Shown here one piece after another: positions 24,522-36,479 of a stretch of 64,000 bases of DNA; the stretch's first letter is position 1, and each line of letters begins with the position of its first letter. The translations under genes were made by a program, and so were the position numbers. The notes under the pieces were generated by a model, which saw only the letters and a program-made list of their open reading frames with translations, was not told where the DNA came from and ran no database searches. Source of the DNA: Sarcocystis neurona (Eukaryota > Apicomplexa > Conoidasida > Eucoccidiorida > Sarcocystidae); NCBI GenBank assembly GCA_000727475.1, contig KL647301.1:2802138-2866137 (forward strand), given 5' to 3'.

Positions 24522-27314
24522 GAGAGAGCAAGATAGAGAGGGAGACACGTGAGCCTACCTACGCGTGCGCATGACTAGACGCTGTAGCCTTACAAAATCC
24601 ATGGCTAGCTGCGGCTGTGGTGAGACGCGGGCGCCTCTCTGGATTAACAAAGCACGACTTTTCTTCCCACAACGGCATTAACGAGTTTTGTCCCTTCTGC
24701 AGCAAAAATGCCACACCTTCATGTAGTCCGCTTGCTGCTGCAGCTTTTCGGAACGCAGAAGAACAGTGTGTAAACAATTCTTCGCCGCTGTCTCCTTGCT
24801 ACTGCGAAGATACAACACCTGCTGACTCCCCCGCAGCAAGCACGTAGTAGCGCTGTCTGGGTCGTGCGTGTGTAATGCGTCTGTGTGGCGTCGCACCCGG
24901 GTCACTCTCGACTTGCTAACACACACGTACACTAACGCTGGCATCGCTATCGAAGTGTTCCTGTGTGTACACACATATGATACTGACCTGTTCACGATAT
25001 GTGTGTACACACTCATGATACTGACCTGTTCATGATAGGCACGTGTATATGTATGTACTTTTGTACGGACGTAGACATGTGTATAGAGGCTTACACTGAC
25101 TATATATATATATATGTACGCATATGTGTATATATATATATATATTTATATGTAACTATGTATATGCGTTTGTACATAAATATACCGACGCACTGGTATT
25201 GGTGCAGGTGAGAAGTTGTACAAGTACGTGGGTGAATAGACGCTTATACGCTCACGTCTACACGTGTGTAGAAGGGTACAAGCAAACATACATACAGGCG
25301 TGCAAACATACATAAAGATATATATATATATGTACGTAGAAACTGCTTCGCTTAACCACCGTAGATCCTCCGTTAACCGTTCGTAGAAGAACTGGTAATG
25401 CGTAACTCGCAGTGAAGCAGATACGTTCTACAAAGAAGCACGCCCACGAGGAGTCATAATCCTGCTGGTTGCCGGAAAGCCGTTGAGTATTCACTTGCTG
25501 GGAGTGAAGGACCCCCAACATATCTTGCACTGGCGAGGAGGTGTTCGTAGGACACGAAAGACGTTTCTGCATATTTTGGTCACGGGAAGCAGAGAAGGGA
25601 AGAATGTTGAACGCTCCACAACAGGTGAAGACTGCCTAGATATACACATTTTAGGGAAGAAGGAAGAAATCCGGATATATTCTGAGATGGGAAGACGCGT
25701 GTGAATTCCCCTTAGGAGAGAAACCGAGAAAGTGTCTGACTATTTCTGAGCAGTTGCCAAGACCGAAGGTGTCTTTTGTAAAGCCGAGGAATGAAGACAC
25801 GTTGTTCTCGTTAATCGTGCATGGAGGTTATGCATTGCAAGCAAGTCCATTTCGAGTGTACGTACACCGCGCTTCAACCAGCTGCAGTCGACGTCAAAGG
25901 CGAGGAGAACGGTGTTGCTCGAGGCTCCAGAGAAGGCTGCAGGGGCAAGGTTTTCACAAGGGATGCAGCCTGTGTTTAACAGGAGGAGGAGAAGGAGAAG
26001 CAGCAGTCTGGTCCACATCGAGACAAGCGTAACCGCAGCAGCAACAGCAACAACAACAGCAGTCCTACGTAGCAGCACGAACAACAACAAACACCAGCAA
26101 ACACGTAGCTGTACGTAAGTGTGTGTGTGTGTGTGTATGTGTGTGAGTGTATGCTGCAGACTAAATAACTTGAAGATGGGGGAAGTCTTTGCTGCAGTCG
26201 ATTTAGAAGAAACATGCCCCAAAGTGGAGGTGCCTCCCCAGTGGCGAGCCGCTGTGGATCAGGCGTGTGAGTTAGCAGCCTTGTGGCCACCCTCCTGTGC
26301 AACAGCAACAAAAAATAGAATGTGGGAGTCTTTCTCGTAAAGAGAGAAGACGTAGCAGCAACGTCAGTAACAGCCAGCCATTACCGTAGATGCGGCAGCT
26401 CGAGCACATACAGCGGTAGCGCGAGGAAGCCAAAATGCCGAAATTTCACCTGTCAAGCCTGTAGAATTGTCCGAAGTAACTTCTCGTAGAGCCACGCATT
26501 GCACTGCCCGTCTGCAGCAATCTGCGAGGAGCTGTCTACAAGCAGCGCGGATGCGACGGACGGAAGAGCACCGGATCTACCACACCAAATCATTACCTGA
26601 AAGACGACACGTGGGGAGGGCCGCACTCGAGAAAAGACAGCACTGAAGCATTTTTCGTTCGTGGCAGCAGCACGACTTCGTGCGACACTTCCTGCCCGTG
26701 GGTTGGCCACTAGAGTATCCGCAGCAATTCTAGAATTGAGAAACAGCGGTGGTCTTTCTTGTAAGAGTGCCTGCGGGGTTCAGGCATACATACGCACATG
26801 TCGCTGACGGGTTTATAAATGGATTTGCCAGCTCCTGCCTACGTGTTTGTGGACGTCTGTAAGCTGGAGCGCTGCAACAGTGAAGTCAGCTGGGTTGACG
26901 TGTTTGTAGAGCCTTCTGCAGACGCCGGTGAGCAGGATGACATGAAACAGCGGAAGCGTGACTACCTGATGCTTTATCTGGTGCCTTCGCCCCGGAGGGA
27001 TGATCTACACATATGTGCACGGAAGCGCATAAGCGTACGTGTGTTGCCTCTCTCTCCCTATCTCTCCCTTTATCTATATATATATATATGTTATTCAGGC
27101 CACAGGCACATTTGTGTGTGGGAGTACGCCTGTGTATACACACGCTGTAGACTGGAACGAAGTGAAGCAATTGTGGGGCAGCAGACACCTACCGGACTCA
27201 TACTTACCTTGGACCGCCCCTCCTCTTCTCCTTAGAGATTACAAACTTCAACTACCTTGACTTTCACATGTGGACTTCTAATATGTATCTTGGGTATCCG
27301 ATCGGATGCTGTGC

Positions 27315-27346
<32 letters not shown>

Positions 27347-30300
27347 GTATACATGTGTGTGAGGTTTAGGCGTGTAGCCGTATCTTCATGGGATTATGTG
27401 AATAAATATATTTTCATGTATACGGCATCAGGTTTCATCAGAGTTGAGGTATATACGTAGATGTATATCGTTCGCGTAGGTGGACGGATGTGTACGTCGA
27501 GATAGAGAGCTATTTATCGGTGTACATATAGCTGCGTATGTGTGCTGCAGACCGCACCGAGCTGGAGCGACTGGAGAGCAGCGGGTTGCACAACGAGGTG
27601 ATGCTGCTGTTGGACTCTCTGCGGGGAAAGTATCAACTGCAGATTCAAAGAAATCAACAGGCAGGGCCTTATTGGGTCGAGTTTCTTGACGAAGAGACAA
27701 AAATATGTTTGGACATCGACAGCGTCTACAGTCCGACGACTCGCGCGCTCAAATTCAGGTACCCTCCGCTTCATCCATAAAAGGACGCGAGAGGTCCTGC
27801 ATGCGTATGTTACGTAAAACGAGGGAGACATATGCGTAGTAAGTATTACGATAACGTGTGGGTAGAAGAATCTTTCTTTACACTCTCTACCGATGTGTGT
27901 ATACCTGCGTACGCGCACTTCTACAAGTGCTGGATGTACCTGTGTGTACGTTAACTATGTGTGTGTCTGTGTGTACTTTGCTATTAGAACTCGCTGCTCA
28001 TCTGCAGTACTGCTGAGGAAGAACATTTTCTGTATGGAGACAGAGACAGGTGGATGTGGGGTGGAGGATGCGTACTGCTGGAACCTTGTATACATATACC
28101 CATGTGTGTGCGTATCCAAGGTGCTAATCTAAATAAAGCAGTGTGGAAACGACCAGCCCCAGAACTACAGGGTGACCTTCGTGTGTGTACATATATATAT
28201 ACAGCGAAAGATACACCGACAGACCGGGAGGGCGGGATCTGCACCGACACATAGTCCTTTTATCTCTTTCTTCTCTCGTTACCGTCGACACGTACGAGTT
28301 TTGTAGTGGCTGGACAGCAGCGTGCAGAACTCTCTTGGAACGACGTGATTGACGAATTCGTTCAAATGCCAATGGCGAAAAAAACATCCCTGGTCAACAG
28401 CTCCTTTTCAAATTTGACCAGCTCCTTTTTTATTTGAACTCGCGTCCAATTTCAGCTGTGCCAAAAAGGGTTCCAGTGATGACACTCCTACCCGGCAGAG
28501 TTATAGATGTATTAAGTAGAGAGAGAGAGGCTGACAAATATGTCTATGTGGAAGTAGACATACATGAAGACGCGTGCTAAGAATATTGAAAGAGTCAACT
28601 ACTTACCGGTGTAAGGGTCTACACATCCATACAGAGAGAGATACACAGAGAAATACGTATAAGCCTACACTGCATATCTGTCTGATTTCCGCGTTGGAGC
28701 TGCTGAAGCTGCGGCGGTGCTGCTGAGGAAGGACGTGATGTGTGTAGTTCGTTGGGAAATGTAGAACACGCGGGTGAGTGAGTGTACAGAAAATAGAGAG
28801 GGGGAGAAGAGAGAAGGAAAAGGTCACGCGCGCACCAAAATGAGCGAGGGAACGAGAAACGAGAGGAATATTGATACTGAATATCTATTTCACCTGTATA
28901 TCCACATAGGAAGGTGTGTGCGTATACAAGTGTATATATACCCCCCCTTCTTTACACGCGGAGTGGGACAAACTCATATGCATGCGTATACGTAGGTTAG
29001 CGTGCGTGTACCAGACTGCCGGTTGAAAACTGTCTACCCAAAACTGTGTGCCCATATATATGTATATATATGCATGTGTTGAGTCCGTGCAAGTAGAAAG
29101 ACTTCCACATGTACAGACATAAGTGTGTGAGACATGGAGGCACTGGGGCGTGCGCCTTTGTGATTCAGGCAAGTAGATTGATGAGCGCCTACATCTGTAT
29201 GTCTATTTAAACGTGTGTGCGCCTGTCTATATTACGTACAAAGAAGTACGGCGTGTAGATATTGACGTTAGTGATTAGGTGGCTCAAGCAAGCAAACTGG
29301 AGTACGATGTACATCGGTATTCGCATGTGTATAGGTATACGTGTGTATGAGGGCCTTTGTATCTGGACGGAGATTAACAGACACATACATACGATTTGTC
29401 GAGATATGTATGCAGACTTGCGTGTGCACACATACATACGTACACGTGAATATTCGCGATGGCGCCTGTATGCTTATGCGACTCCTGAAGATCAGCTGAA
29501 ACGGCTGCACGTAGCTAGCGGTGGCCCCAGTGAGGCAGCCGAGAAATCTTATCATTAACGTTATCTGGTTCTTCTCAATCGGGGAAAGACACACTGAGAA
29601 AAGAGCAGCTGAAGAGAAGAATCATGATGAAGAGACGTAACAACAGGTCTCAAGAAAATTTATTTGTGAAGCTTGAGTGCAGAAAACGAGGCGGGGCCAC
29701 GTGGTTATCACTTGCAGGAAAGCCTGCAACAGGAAGAGTAAAGAAGTAGCCTCCGCCGTCTGACATGAAGGAAGAGTGAGAATAAAATACGAAGAGAGAT
29801 GGACGGTGGACTTTGCCTGGAATTTCACGTAGAGGTGTGTTTTGTGTTCATTACTGGCAACAGCAGAAGGAGATAGATATCTGTGAGAATAGCAACACAA
29901 GAAAACTGTTTCTGTAGTCGTCGAGTACGAAGATCGCAATATTTACAAGAAAGAGAGTACTGGTGCTAGTCGTCATTCGAAGAGCAGTAGACTAAACCGC
30001 CTAGACAATATCCATCGTAGGAAGAGGTAAGAAGTGAAATCCCGGCAGTTCCAGATTGAAAATTGACGGGGACTTTAACAAAGTGACAAGTTTCTTTTCG
30101 TCTGTGAGCTGCAGAAGGAAGAGTTAGTACAACGTCTTCCTACTCAAGACTGAGACGTCCAGCAAATGGGCGGTCTTCTTTTGATCGGTTGGGATACGTA
30201 CACGTGTATATGTCTATAGACGCGCACTTGTGCACATGGGGATGGGTAAGTATATCTGTAGATATATACATATATATATGTATATTTAGAGAGAGAGAGA

Positions 30301-31794
30301 GACATACATGGGTCACGTGAATATGCGTATCCGTGGATGTATATGCATTCGAATATGTACACGTATTTACGTATGTGCGCATATAGGTATGTGTATACAT
30401 GCGTGAGAATGTGTACCCATACACGTAAATAGAAACAGATACACATGTGTAAACAGACAGGTATGCACACATATGAATTTAGGAGTTTTAGGGTGGACGT
30501 GTATGTACATCGTATGTGGACGCGTACGTATGCAGACAACCGTGTAGTTGCTCACGCGCCCACATATATACTTATATATAGGCAGATATGTCTATATACA
30601 TGACGGACGTCTGTGTATATGCTTGTCTGTGGAGGAACGCATATGTATACGGCTACGTGGTACCGGTCTGTGCAGGAGGGCATGTGTATATGGTTCGGAT
30701 TGTGAAAGTGCAATCGAATGCCGGAGTTTCTCGTCTGCCTGCAGACACCTGAAAAAGCTGGGCTATCATCCCATCCTCATCGATTCCTGGCAGTGGCGCA
30801 GACTTCGCTCAGAGGTAAGTCGTTACATTAGACCCCCAGCCCCTTCTTGCATGTTTACATATATATATATATATATGTATACATACATGTATATTTAAAG
30901 ACGCGCATCTGTGTATATATGTATATCATGTGTATGTGTTTGTGTGTACACTCAATTATGTACTTGGTCATAAGTTTGCACGTAGGTCCTACGGTTGGAC
31001 TAATACTGCAGTGAGACATGAACCTTTTTTTCGATAAGTGAAGCAAATCGTCAGCAGAGAGTCTGGCGATTCAAGCACGCTGCCGAACAAGTTTTTCCCG
31101 CAGCGTATTTCACAGTGTTTGGCATACTACATCCGCAAGTGTTAATGATAATGTAGCATACCACAACTCCCGAATAGTAAGAATAATGCAAGTCTTACAA
31201 CTTCTCTACGTTGTCGTGCTCCGTTGTCTCTGCATGCACCGTTGTATATTCTTGTATGTGTACTCGGTATTTACGCGTCCGTCTATAGATTTCCCTGTGT
31301 CTCTCCAGCCGCCACAATGCTGGAAGAACTGCGTGCAACAGTTTAGAACACTGCATTTGAAGCGAAGACTTGTAGACGTTCAGTCGCGTGGATGAGTTCA
31401 TATACGCATATGTACGTATATGCGTCTACACATATTTGTCGTACTATTTAATTTCTTTCACTTCGCGCGCCTTGTCGCATCGTGTACTGTGACGCAGCAG
31501 TACGGACTTGCAAACCTGGCAACGCGGCAAGACGCACAACCATTTGACAGACGCCCAAGCGCACATACGTACGCATGTGTATTTCTACTTTTTGCTTGGC
31601 ATGTGTGTGTAGGTTTCCCATGCGTGTCTATCTCCGTGTAAAATCTGTACACGCGCGTGTTACCGTGTACAGATACGTACTGTCTGGTGGTTGATGTTAT
31701 AATTAAACAGGTCGATCAGGTGATCTTCTTGAAGCAACAGTTGTCGGGACCTTTAATCGAACTTGACAGACTGGACAGCGATATACTGGGATGA
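17685..31794 (+). CDS. RAP-domain protein with helical repeats, probably mitochondrial RNA-binding
   Basis: The start ATG at 17685 has a good coccidian context (CAAAATG). Its N-terminus (MKGKPFVTSRSSLWRPPF) is basic and presequence-like. Firm exons are 17685-18857, 20357-20676, 21566-21912, 27551-27758, 30745-30814 and 31711-31794 (stop TGA). Likely exons are 24090-24153, 24703-24769, 25888-26114, 26160-26266, 26832-27034 and 27099-27123. All twelve are phase-compatible and give 964 residues. Exons 1-4 encode Leu-rich paired helices (LLEGFRRMGV, LASILCSLTRLRFA) like the heptatricopeptide repeats of apicomplexan RAP proteins. The C-terminal RAP domain runs from GPYWVEFLDEETKICLDID through RHLKKLGYHPILIDSWQW to a final VDQVIFLKQQL. 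The family binds organellar RNA and supports rRNA or transcript maturation; mitochondrial location here is inferred. Confidence 0.85.
18971..19767. repeat. Diverged inverted repeat pair inside RAP intron 1
   Basis: Two blocks occur on the plus strand: X at 18971-19075 (with GGGCTGCAGTTCCGGGC) and Y at 19120-19283 (with CCTGTAACACGACACACGCG). Both recur as reverse complements: Y' at 19604-19767 and X' at 19433-19534 (reading GGGCTACAGTTCCGGGA on the minus strand). Matching runs exceed 25 bases in Y. The block order is permuted (X-Y versus Y'-X'), so this is not one simple hairpin. Confidence 0.75.
19284..20230. repeat. TA/ATAC microsatellites in RAP intron 1
   Basis: TA and ATAC/CATA runs at about 19300-19320, 19376-19395, 19415-19430 and 20150-20170, interleaved with the inverted repeat copies. 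The remaining 19768-20356 portion of the intron shows no supported exon. Confidence 0.6.
21913..24089 (+). other. RAP-gene intron or unassembled exons
   Basis: Between exon 3 (ending G|GTACGC) and the phase-compatible exon at 24090 I see mainly TG/TA-rich DNA. Possible small exons exist, for example after an acceptor at about 22594 and near 23030-23085, but I found no phase-consistent chain that uses them. Confidence 0.4.
24490..24521. repeat. TA microsatellite
   Basis: About thirteen TA/TATG units inside an intron of the RAP gene, followed by a GA-rich tract. Confidence 0.75.
24963..25038. repeat. Tandem repeat, 2 x 38 bp
   Basis: Copies start at 24963 and 25001, each beginning GTGTGTACACAC and containing GATACTGACCTGTTCA. 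They lie in an intron of the RAP gene, just before long TA microsatellites at about 25098-25150. Confidence 0.85.
27310..27350. repeat. TA microsatellite
   Basis: TA/TATG run in the RAP-gene intron between the exons at 27099 and 27551. Confidence 0.75.
27759..30744 (+). other. Large intron splitting the RAP domain
   Basis: Nearly 3 kb separates the exon ending TTC AG|GTACCC from the exon starting A CAC CTG. It holds TG/TA microsatellites (for example about 30260-30300 with a GA run), T-rich patches and no supported gene. An alternative acceptor at about 30684 would add some 20 residues before RHLKKLGY. Confidence 0.6.
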
Positions 31795-32199
31795 AACGTG
31801 AACGCGTGTAGATCTTCTAATTCAGGCAAATGTTCGTCGTCCGCTTCGCTTCTTCCCCTGTGGAGCTCGTCACGTGCAGCGACAGACTCTCCTCAACTGG
31901 AAGTGTTTCCCTCGTCTTTTGTATATTCGTCAATACACCTTGCTCACTTCGAAGTTTCCTCTTTTCATCCTCGTATCCGTAAGCGTATACGTACGTGTGC
32001 GCATCCGTGCATATATGGCAACAAGTATATGCAGATATACGTGCATCTGCACATGTGTGTAACACGCATAGAAGTATGGTTTACTAATATAAAAACGTCT
32101 CCCTCCTTCTAGTCATCTGGAGACATATCTGAGGGTATACGTTTCTCGTGTAGAGACTGCTCCTTTTATCTCTTCGGAGAAAAGTGCCGACTGGTGGAT

Positions 32200-33100
32200 T
32201 CGCGACGGGAGAATTTTTTACGCGTACTCCACCGTGAAAAAATCTGTCGCGCAACATGCCTCTTGGTGTAACTGCAAGGCTGTGTGCGCCGGCTGGCGCA
32301 GTCTTCTTCTAAAGGAAATTGTTTGGGTGCACGCTGTGCGAAGGGCGACGTGCAAAGGTCCCTCCTGATTGAACTCCAAGGTCACACATTGTAATGGACG
32401 GAGACGTGCTTTACGTTTCTGCTCACGCACCTGCGCACTTGCGTATTCGAATCGTGTCAAAACCACCGTGTTCCTCACGGATACTTATGCACAGGATATT
32501 CACATTCGCAGAGAGGCCTCCAATCCCTTCAAAATCGTTCGATTTTTCGGACGTCCCTTGATTGCGTCATTCTCATCAAGTTGCCTTCTAGCATCAGTAG
32601 GCACTTTACTTTTGCAGAACTCCTTGGAGGGCCTTGCAGGAAAACATTTTGAAATATCACTACGAGTGTAGAACGAGACACACTTGAGTACCGACTAGGA
32701 GGCCAGACTCGCACTCCGCATTTCTCGTCACTCATAAGGTAACGCGTAGAAAATCCAGGCCCTTCTTGCAGCTTCTCCGATACTAACGCTTTCATGCGGG
32801 CGGTGCAGTCATCTGCAGGTCTGCAAATGATAAAAGTCCTCGCATCGATGTGCAATTTGTTCGTTACTCACGGGTTGCTAACGTGACATTCCTATGCCGG
32901 ATACGGATCGTTCAGAGCTAAAACACCGAGACCCTGAAGAGGACACCCTGCCTCCTGCGCTTTGAAACCTCGGTAAAATAAGAACTTTCATCCGTTGTGA
33001 ACTACTCAGCCCCTCTTTCTTCTTCTCGTTGGCAGCAAGATCGAACGAAATTGGATTTCTCTTCTCTCGGAGACTATTTGTCAAGTACAGGTTTTCTCCA
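32200..33100 (-). other. Minus-strand coding-like fragment A (possible exon of an unidentified gene)
   Basis: Open minus-strand frame 32855-32529. It contains RPADDCTARMKALVSEKLQE, later KCGVRVWPPSR and a hydrophobic TLVVIFQNVFLQ. Upstream, a consensus donor (CCC|GTGAGT, about 32867) and a pyrimidine-rich acceptor ending TTTGCAG (about 32820) bracket a short potential intron. I recognise no family and could not extend it into a complete gene. Confidence 0.3.
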
Positions 33101-34970
33101 AAGGAACAATTTTGTGCGTCTGCATTCGCGCTTCGAAGGTACTCTACATTTTCACACTCTGTGCTGGTTCACGAACACTTGCCAAAGGTATCACACGACG
33201 GCAGCACTGGCCACAATCGCGGCGCCCACCGCTCTTCCATCAGCTTTTGCTTAGCACGCCGCCAGTGGGACTCGACCACACATCTCCCAATTCTTCAGCG
33301 TGTGTATGCAGAATATCCACGTGTGACGATATTTCTTGTAAACGCTAACGTGTGCGTGTCTTCATACCTAAGTAGAGAAACATGATGTTGGATTACCCGC
33401 CAGTCTGACCTTTACTCACCTGGGTGAAATTCACTATTTTGTCACAAAGCTTCTCGTTGTTGAGCAACTGCAAGGACGGTGGCATGCCTCCACTGTTATA
33501 GTTGACGCCACAAACCTTGCTACTAGTTCCTGCATTGTCTGGTGTATCTGACGAGAGTGATTTTCTTGAATGCAGATCTTTAGCGCAACCACATTGGCAT
33601 CCTAAGCACCGAGATCGTTAAAGGTATATTCGTGGTGACAAAGTCGAAGTTGTCAGGACTTGTGATACTTTTTCGTCTCCTTGGAACTAATTCATCTGCT
33701 GCGAAACAACGCTGTATCAGAAGCACGCGTCCTCTTACCTGAACGTTGCTGTGCTCTTTTAAGGAGTGGTGTATGTAGTTCGTGTCGCCACCTCTTTAGC
33801 GGCGCTGCGCACATTGAGTCTTCCCCACCCATGAAGGCCCTGAATCACTGAAGCCATTGCTCGCATCACTTTCTGCCTCTGTTGTTTATACACTCCACGG
33901 TCACAGAGATGATCCTGCGAACATGTTTGTGTAGCTACACCATGTGGAAGGCTTAAGACTGTATCCCTTCTACATCAAGATTAGAAACCTGAGCTTTCGC
34001 ACAAAATCATCTGTTGGACAAACTTTTTGGTCGTGGGCTGTGCAACGGCTGCATTAGCCTCCGTCTCAATTGCCACTTATCTGGAGGCGTATATACATGT
34101 AGATGTGCTTACGGGTGGCGCGCGGTGGGTGTATTCGCGTAACATTCACGTGCGTGTATGCACAGGTCGATGTCGACGCGCGTCTGTACGTACGGATGCG
34201 TATTTGTGGGCACTGCATTGGTGTCGCGTGCATCACGTAGTGTGAACGTTTGTGGATACACATATTCATATAAATCTGAAGGCGTCCTCCTTTTTCACAA
34301 AGTAGATACCTGCTCGGACATAAGTATTGCTACATGGCGGTATGTACACAAACGTAACCTGAAGAAGTGCCGCAGAACTCGCGGTTGTACACAACAGGTG
34401 TAAACAGAAATTTCAGAACGCACTCCTCTACGGCTCACACGTAACCTTCGGTATGGATGTACAGGGATGTTGTACAGATCAACTTTACCTATGACAGTTG
34501 ATTAAAAACGCTTGTATGCTACAATATCGTGCCTTTCGCATTGACGCGCCTTTCGTACCGTACTTGAGCAAGGCTAAAATACTGCAGGCATGTGCTGCTG
34601 CTGGGTTTGCGTCACGCAACTGCTGCTGCGGGTGGCCTGCTCCTGGCCCCTATAACGGCATCCGAGATGCCACCGCTCTTTTATTGTATCAGAATCTGGG
34701 TGCTGCAGCTGCGAGATCTGCGCCGTTTTGCACGTTCTCGTGCTTGTCTGTGTACGGGCTGGTGAACAATGCCAGTGCCCTACAAGAGGAAGCAGTCTTG
34801 CACGGTCACGTACCTCTATGTACAATATATTCATAGTGCAACAAAAAAATGCGATCAGCTGTCACACTGTCTCTCTGCAAGCATGTCAGTCGACAAGCAC
34901 TGGCTATTTCCATCGCCCAGCAAAGCCGCTGCAGAACTTTTTCGCTGGCTTCGCGGCCTATTGGCTCATA
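33100..34970. other. Spacer or intron DNA with one short minus-strand coding-like patch
   Basis: On the minus strand, about 33930-33770, an open stretch reads YKQQRQKVMRAMASVIQGL and onward for about 50 codons after a possible acceptor (TTCGCAG). The plus strand has only weak frames. TG/TA tracts are sparse. Confidence 0.25.
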
Positions 34971-35951
34971 TTAGCAGGACACTTTCAAAATATCTCTTGG
35001 GCTAGTGGCTTTTAACCAAGGAAGGCAGTAGTACTGCCTACTTAAAGAGAAGCTCACTACCAGGTAATGAAAACAGTCAATTAAGCAGTGCCAGACACCA
35101 TATCGATCTCGTCCAGTTGAGTAGCTTGTGTGACGTAGAATGCTTCCGATGATTAGGCGCGTGATCTGCTGAGCTGCGGAGCACCACGATTCTGCCGACT
35201 GTGACAGCGCAGTTGTACAGCTGCCAGTCGCTCGCCGAAAGTACTCCAGCCCCAAACATTGAGCATTTTGGTGTTTACCAAATCCACCTGGTGTAAAACG
35301 CAGGTTGTCCCACATACGCTGCTATGCCGTACACCTTACCGGTGATCCGCACAACGGCACGCCTCATGGTTTCTTGCATGTCTGCTTGATGTGATGCAAC
35401 GAGATAGCATAGTACTCCAGAATGAAGTGTAGCCTCAGACTCCTTTGCTTTAGAGAGTTAGCGAGATCAGCTACTTCACCTTTTTGTTGGGCACACCGCA
35501 GTGTAAACCGCAGTTGAAATTCGTCTCTGTTGCACCACGAAGCGTCGCCAGTGAGGCTCTTTGTGTTTCGTAATGGTGGAATGTACTGGTTACTGTGTGC
35601 ATCTGAGTTCGTTTTCTGTACAAGTCCGTTTTCCTGACTCCCTGCGGGATATGCCGCGAAGGGAGTCACCTAGTGCTGGGCAGGTGCTTTGATTCTTCAA
35701 TAAGCAAGAAATCAACCGCGCACCTGAGTGTACACGCGTCTACACATTCTTGGAAAGCGCGTGAAGCCATGAATAATGGAGCAATAATGTAGATTCGGCA
35801 GACTGCTGCTAGTACCGACCAAGGAAATGGAGCTCAGCTTCATCTTCTCTTTCGAGGTGACTAGCACTGAGAACAACCAAGTTCCGCGGTTCTCTGTCGG
35901 AATGCGGAGATCCACTACGGTTGCAGAACACATGTCTGTTACTTCCTTCAC
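34971..35951 (-). other. Minus-strand coding-like fragments B (unidentified gene)
   Basis: Two mixed-composition open patches: 35951-35712 (VVDLRIPTENRGTWLFSVLV then TSKEKMKLSSISLVG) and 35669-35364 (TGDASWCNRDEFQLRFTLRC). A further stretch near 35340-35270 reads VVRITGKVYGIAAYVGQPAF in one frame, next to a GTAAGG donor. They look like beta-strand-rich modules on separate small exons. No known domain was recognised. Confidence 0.3.
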
Positions 35952-36299
35952 CTATGTGGAAGCCTCAAGACAGAATGAATCACGGGAGGTCTGTCTCCTA
36001 AATCGGCTGCCGCAAGTAACCTTCATGAGTGCCTCTTTTTCTCTAACGAGAATTCCGTGACAAGTGTGCCATCCTCTGCGATGGAGTCGAGCTCCTATGT
36101 TATTCCTTTTGCATCAGCATGGATACGTGAACACGTCAGAACGCGCACGTACGTATAGGTGCACACGTGTGCGCACAGACATGAGAGAGGAGCGTTCGCT
36201 AGGGCCTGCAAGCTTCTCTGCAGCAAATGTGTTGGTTGTGTGTGCACGCTCTGCTATTTCGTGAATTTGTACAGAATGAAACTGCAGCTGTTCAGCTGG

Positions 36300-36475
36300 C
36301 ATTCGAAACATCGGTCAAAACTAAGATGGAAAACCGTTTTCTGCCACAAGTCCTCCCAGCCTGATGGTTGCAAACCACTTTGTACACTCGCCCACCACTT
36401 CAAAAGTGTCTGCTGTAGGGCGCGTGCTTCGCACTTACCGGAGCGTCTCTCCAGGTGTCGTTGATTGTTGCTCAG
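36300..36475 (-). other. Minus-strand coding-like fragment C
   Basis: Minus strand: an exon-like end NDTWRDAP precedes a consensus donor (CCG|GTAAGT, about 36439). A later frame reads TFEVVGECTKWFATIRLGGL. The spacing and strand agree with fragments A, B and D. Family unknown. Confidence 0.25.
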
Positions 36476-36479
36476 GTGT

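Noticed and set aside
30684..30744. Alternative longer RAP exon beginning after the acceptor at about 30684
   Set aside because: Phase also fits, but the acceptor at 30744 has a stronger pyrimidine tract and gives the compact TRALKFRHLKKLGY expected of RAP domains; kept only as an alternative.
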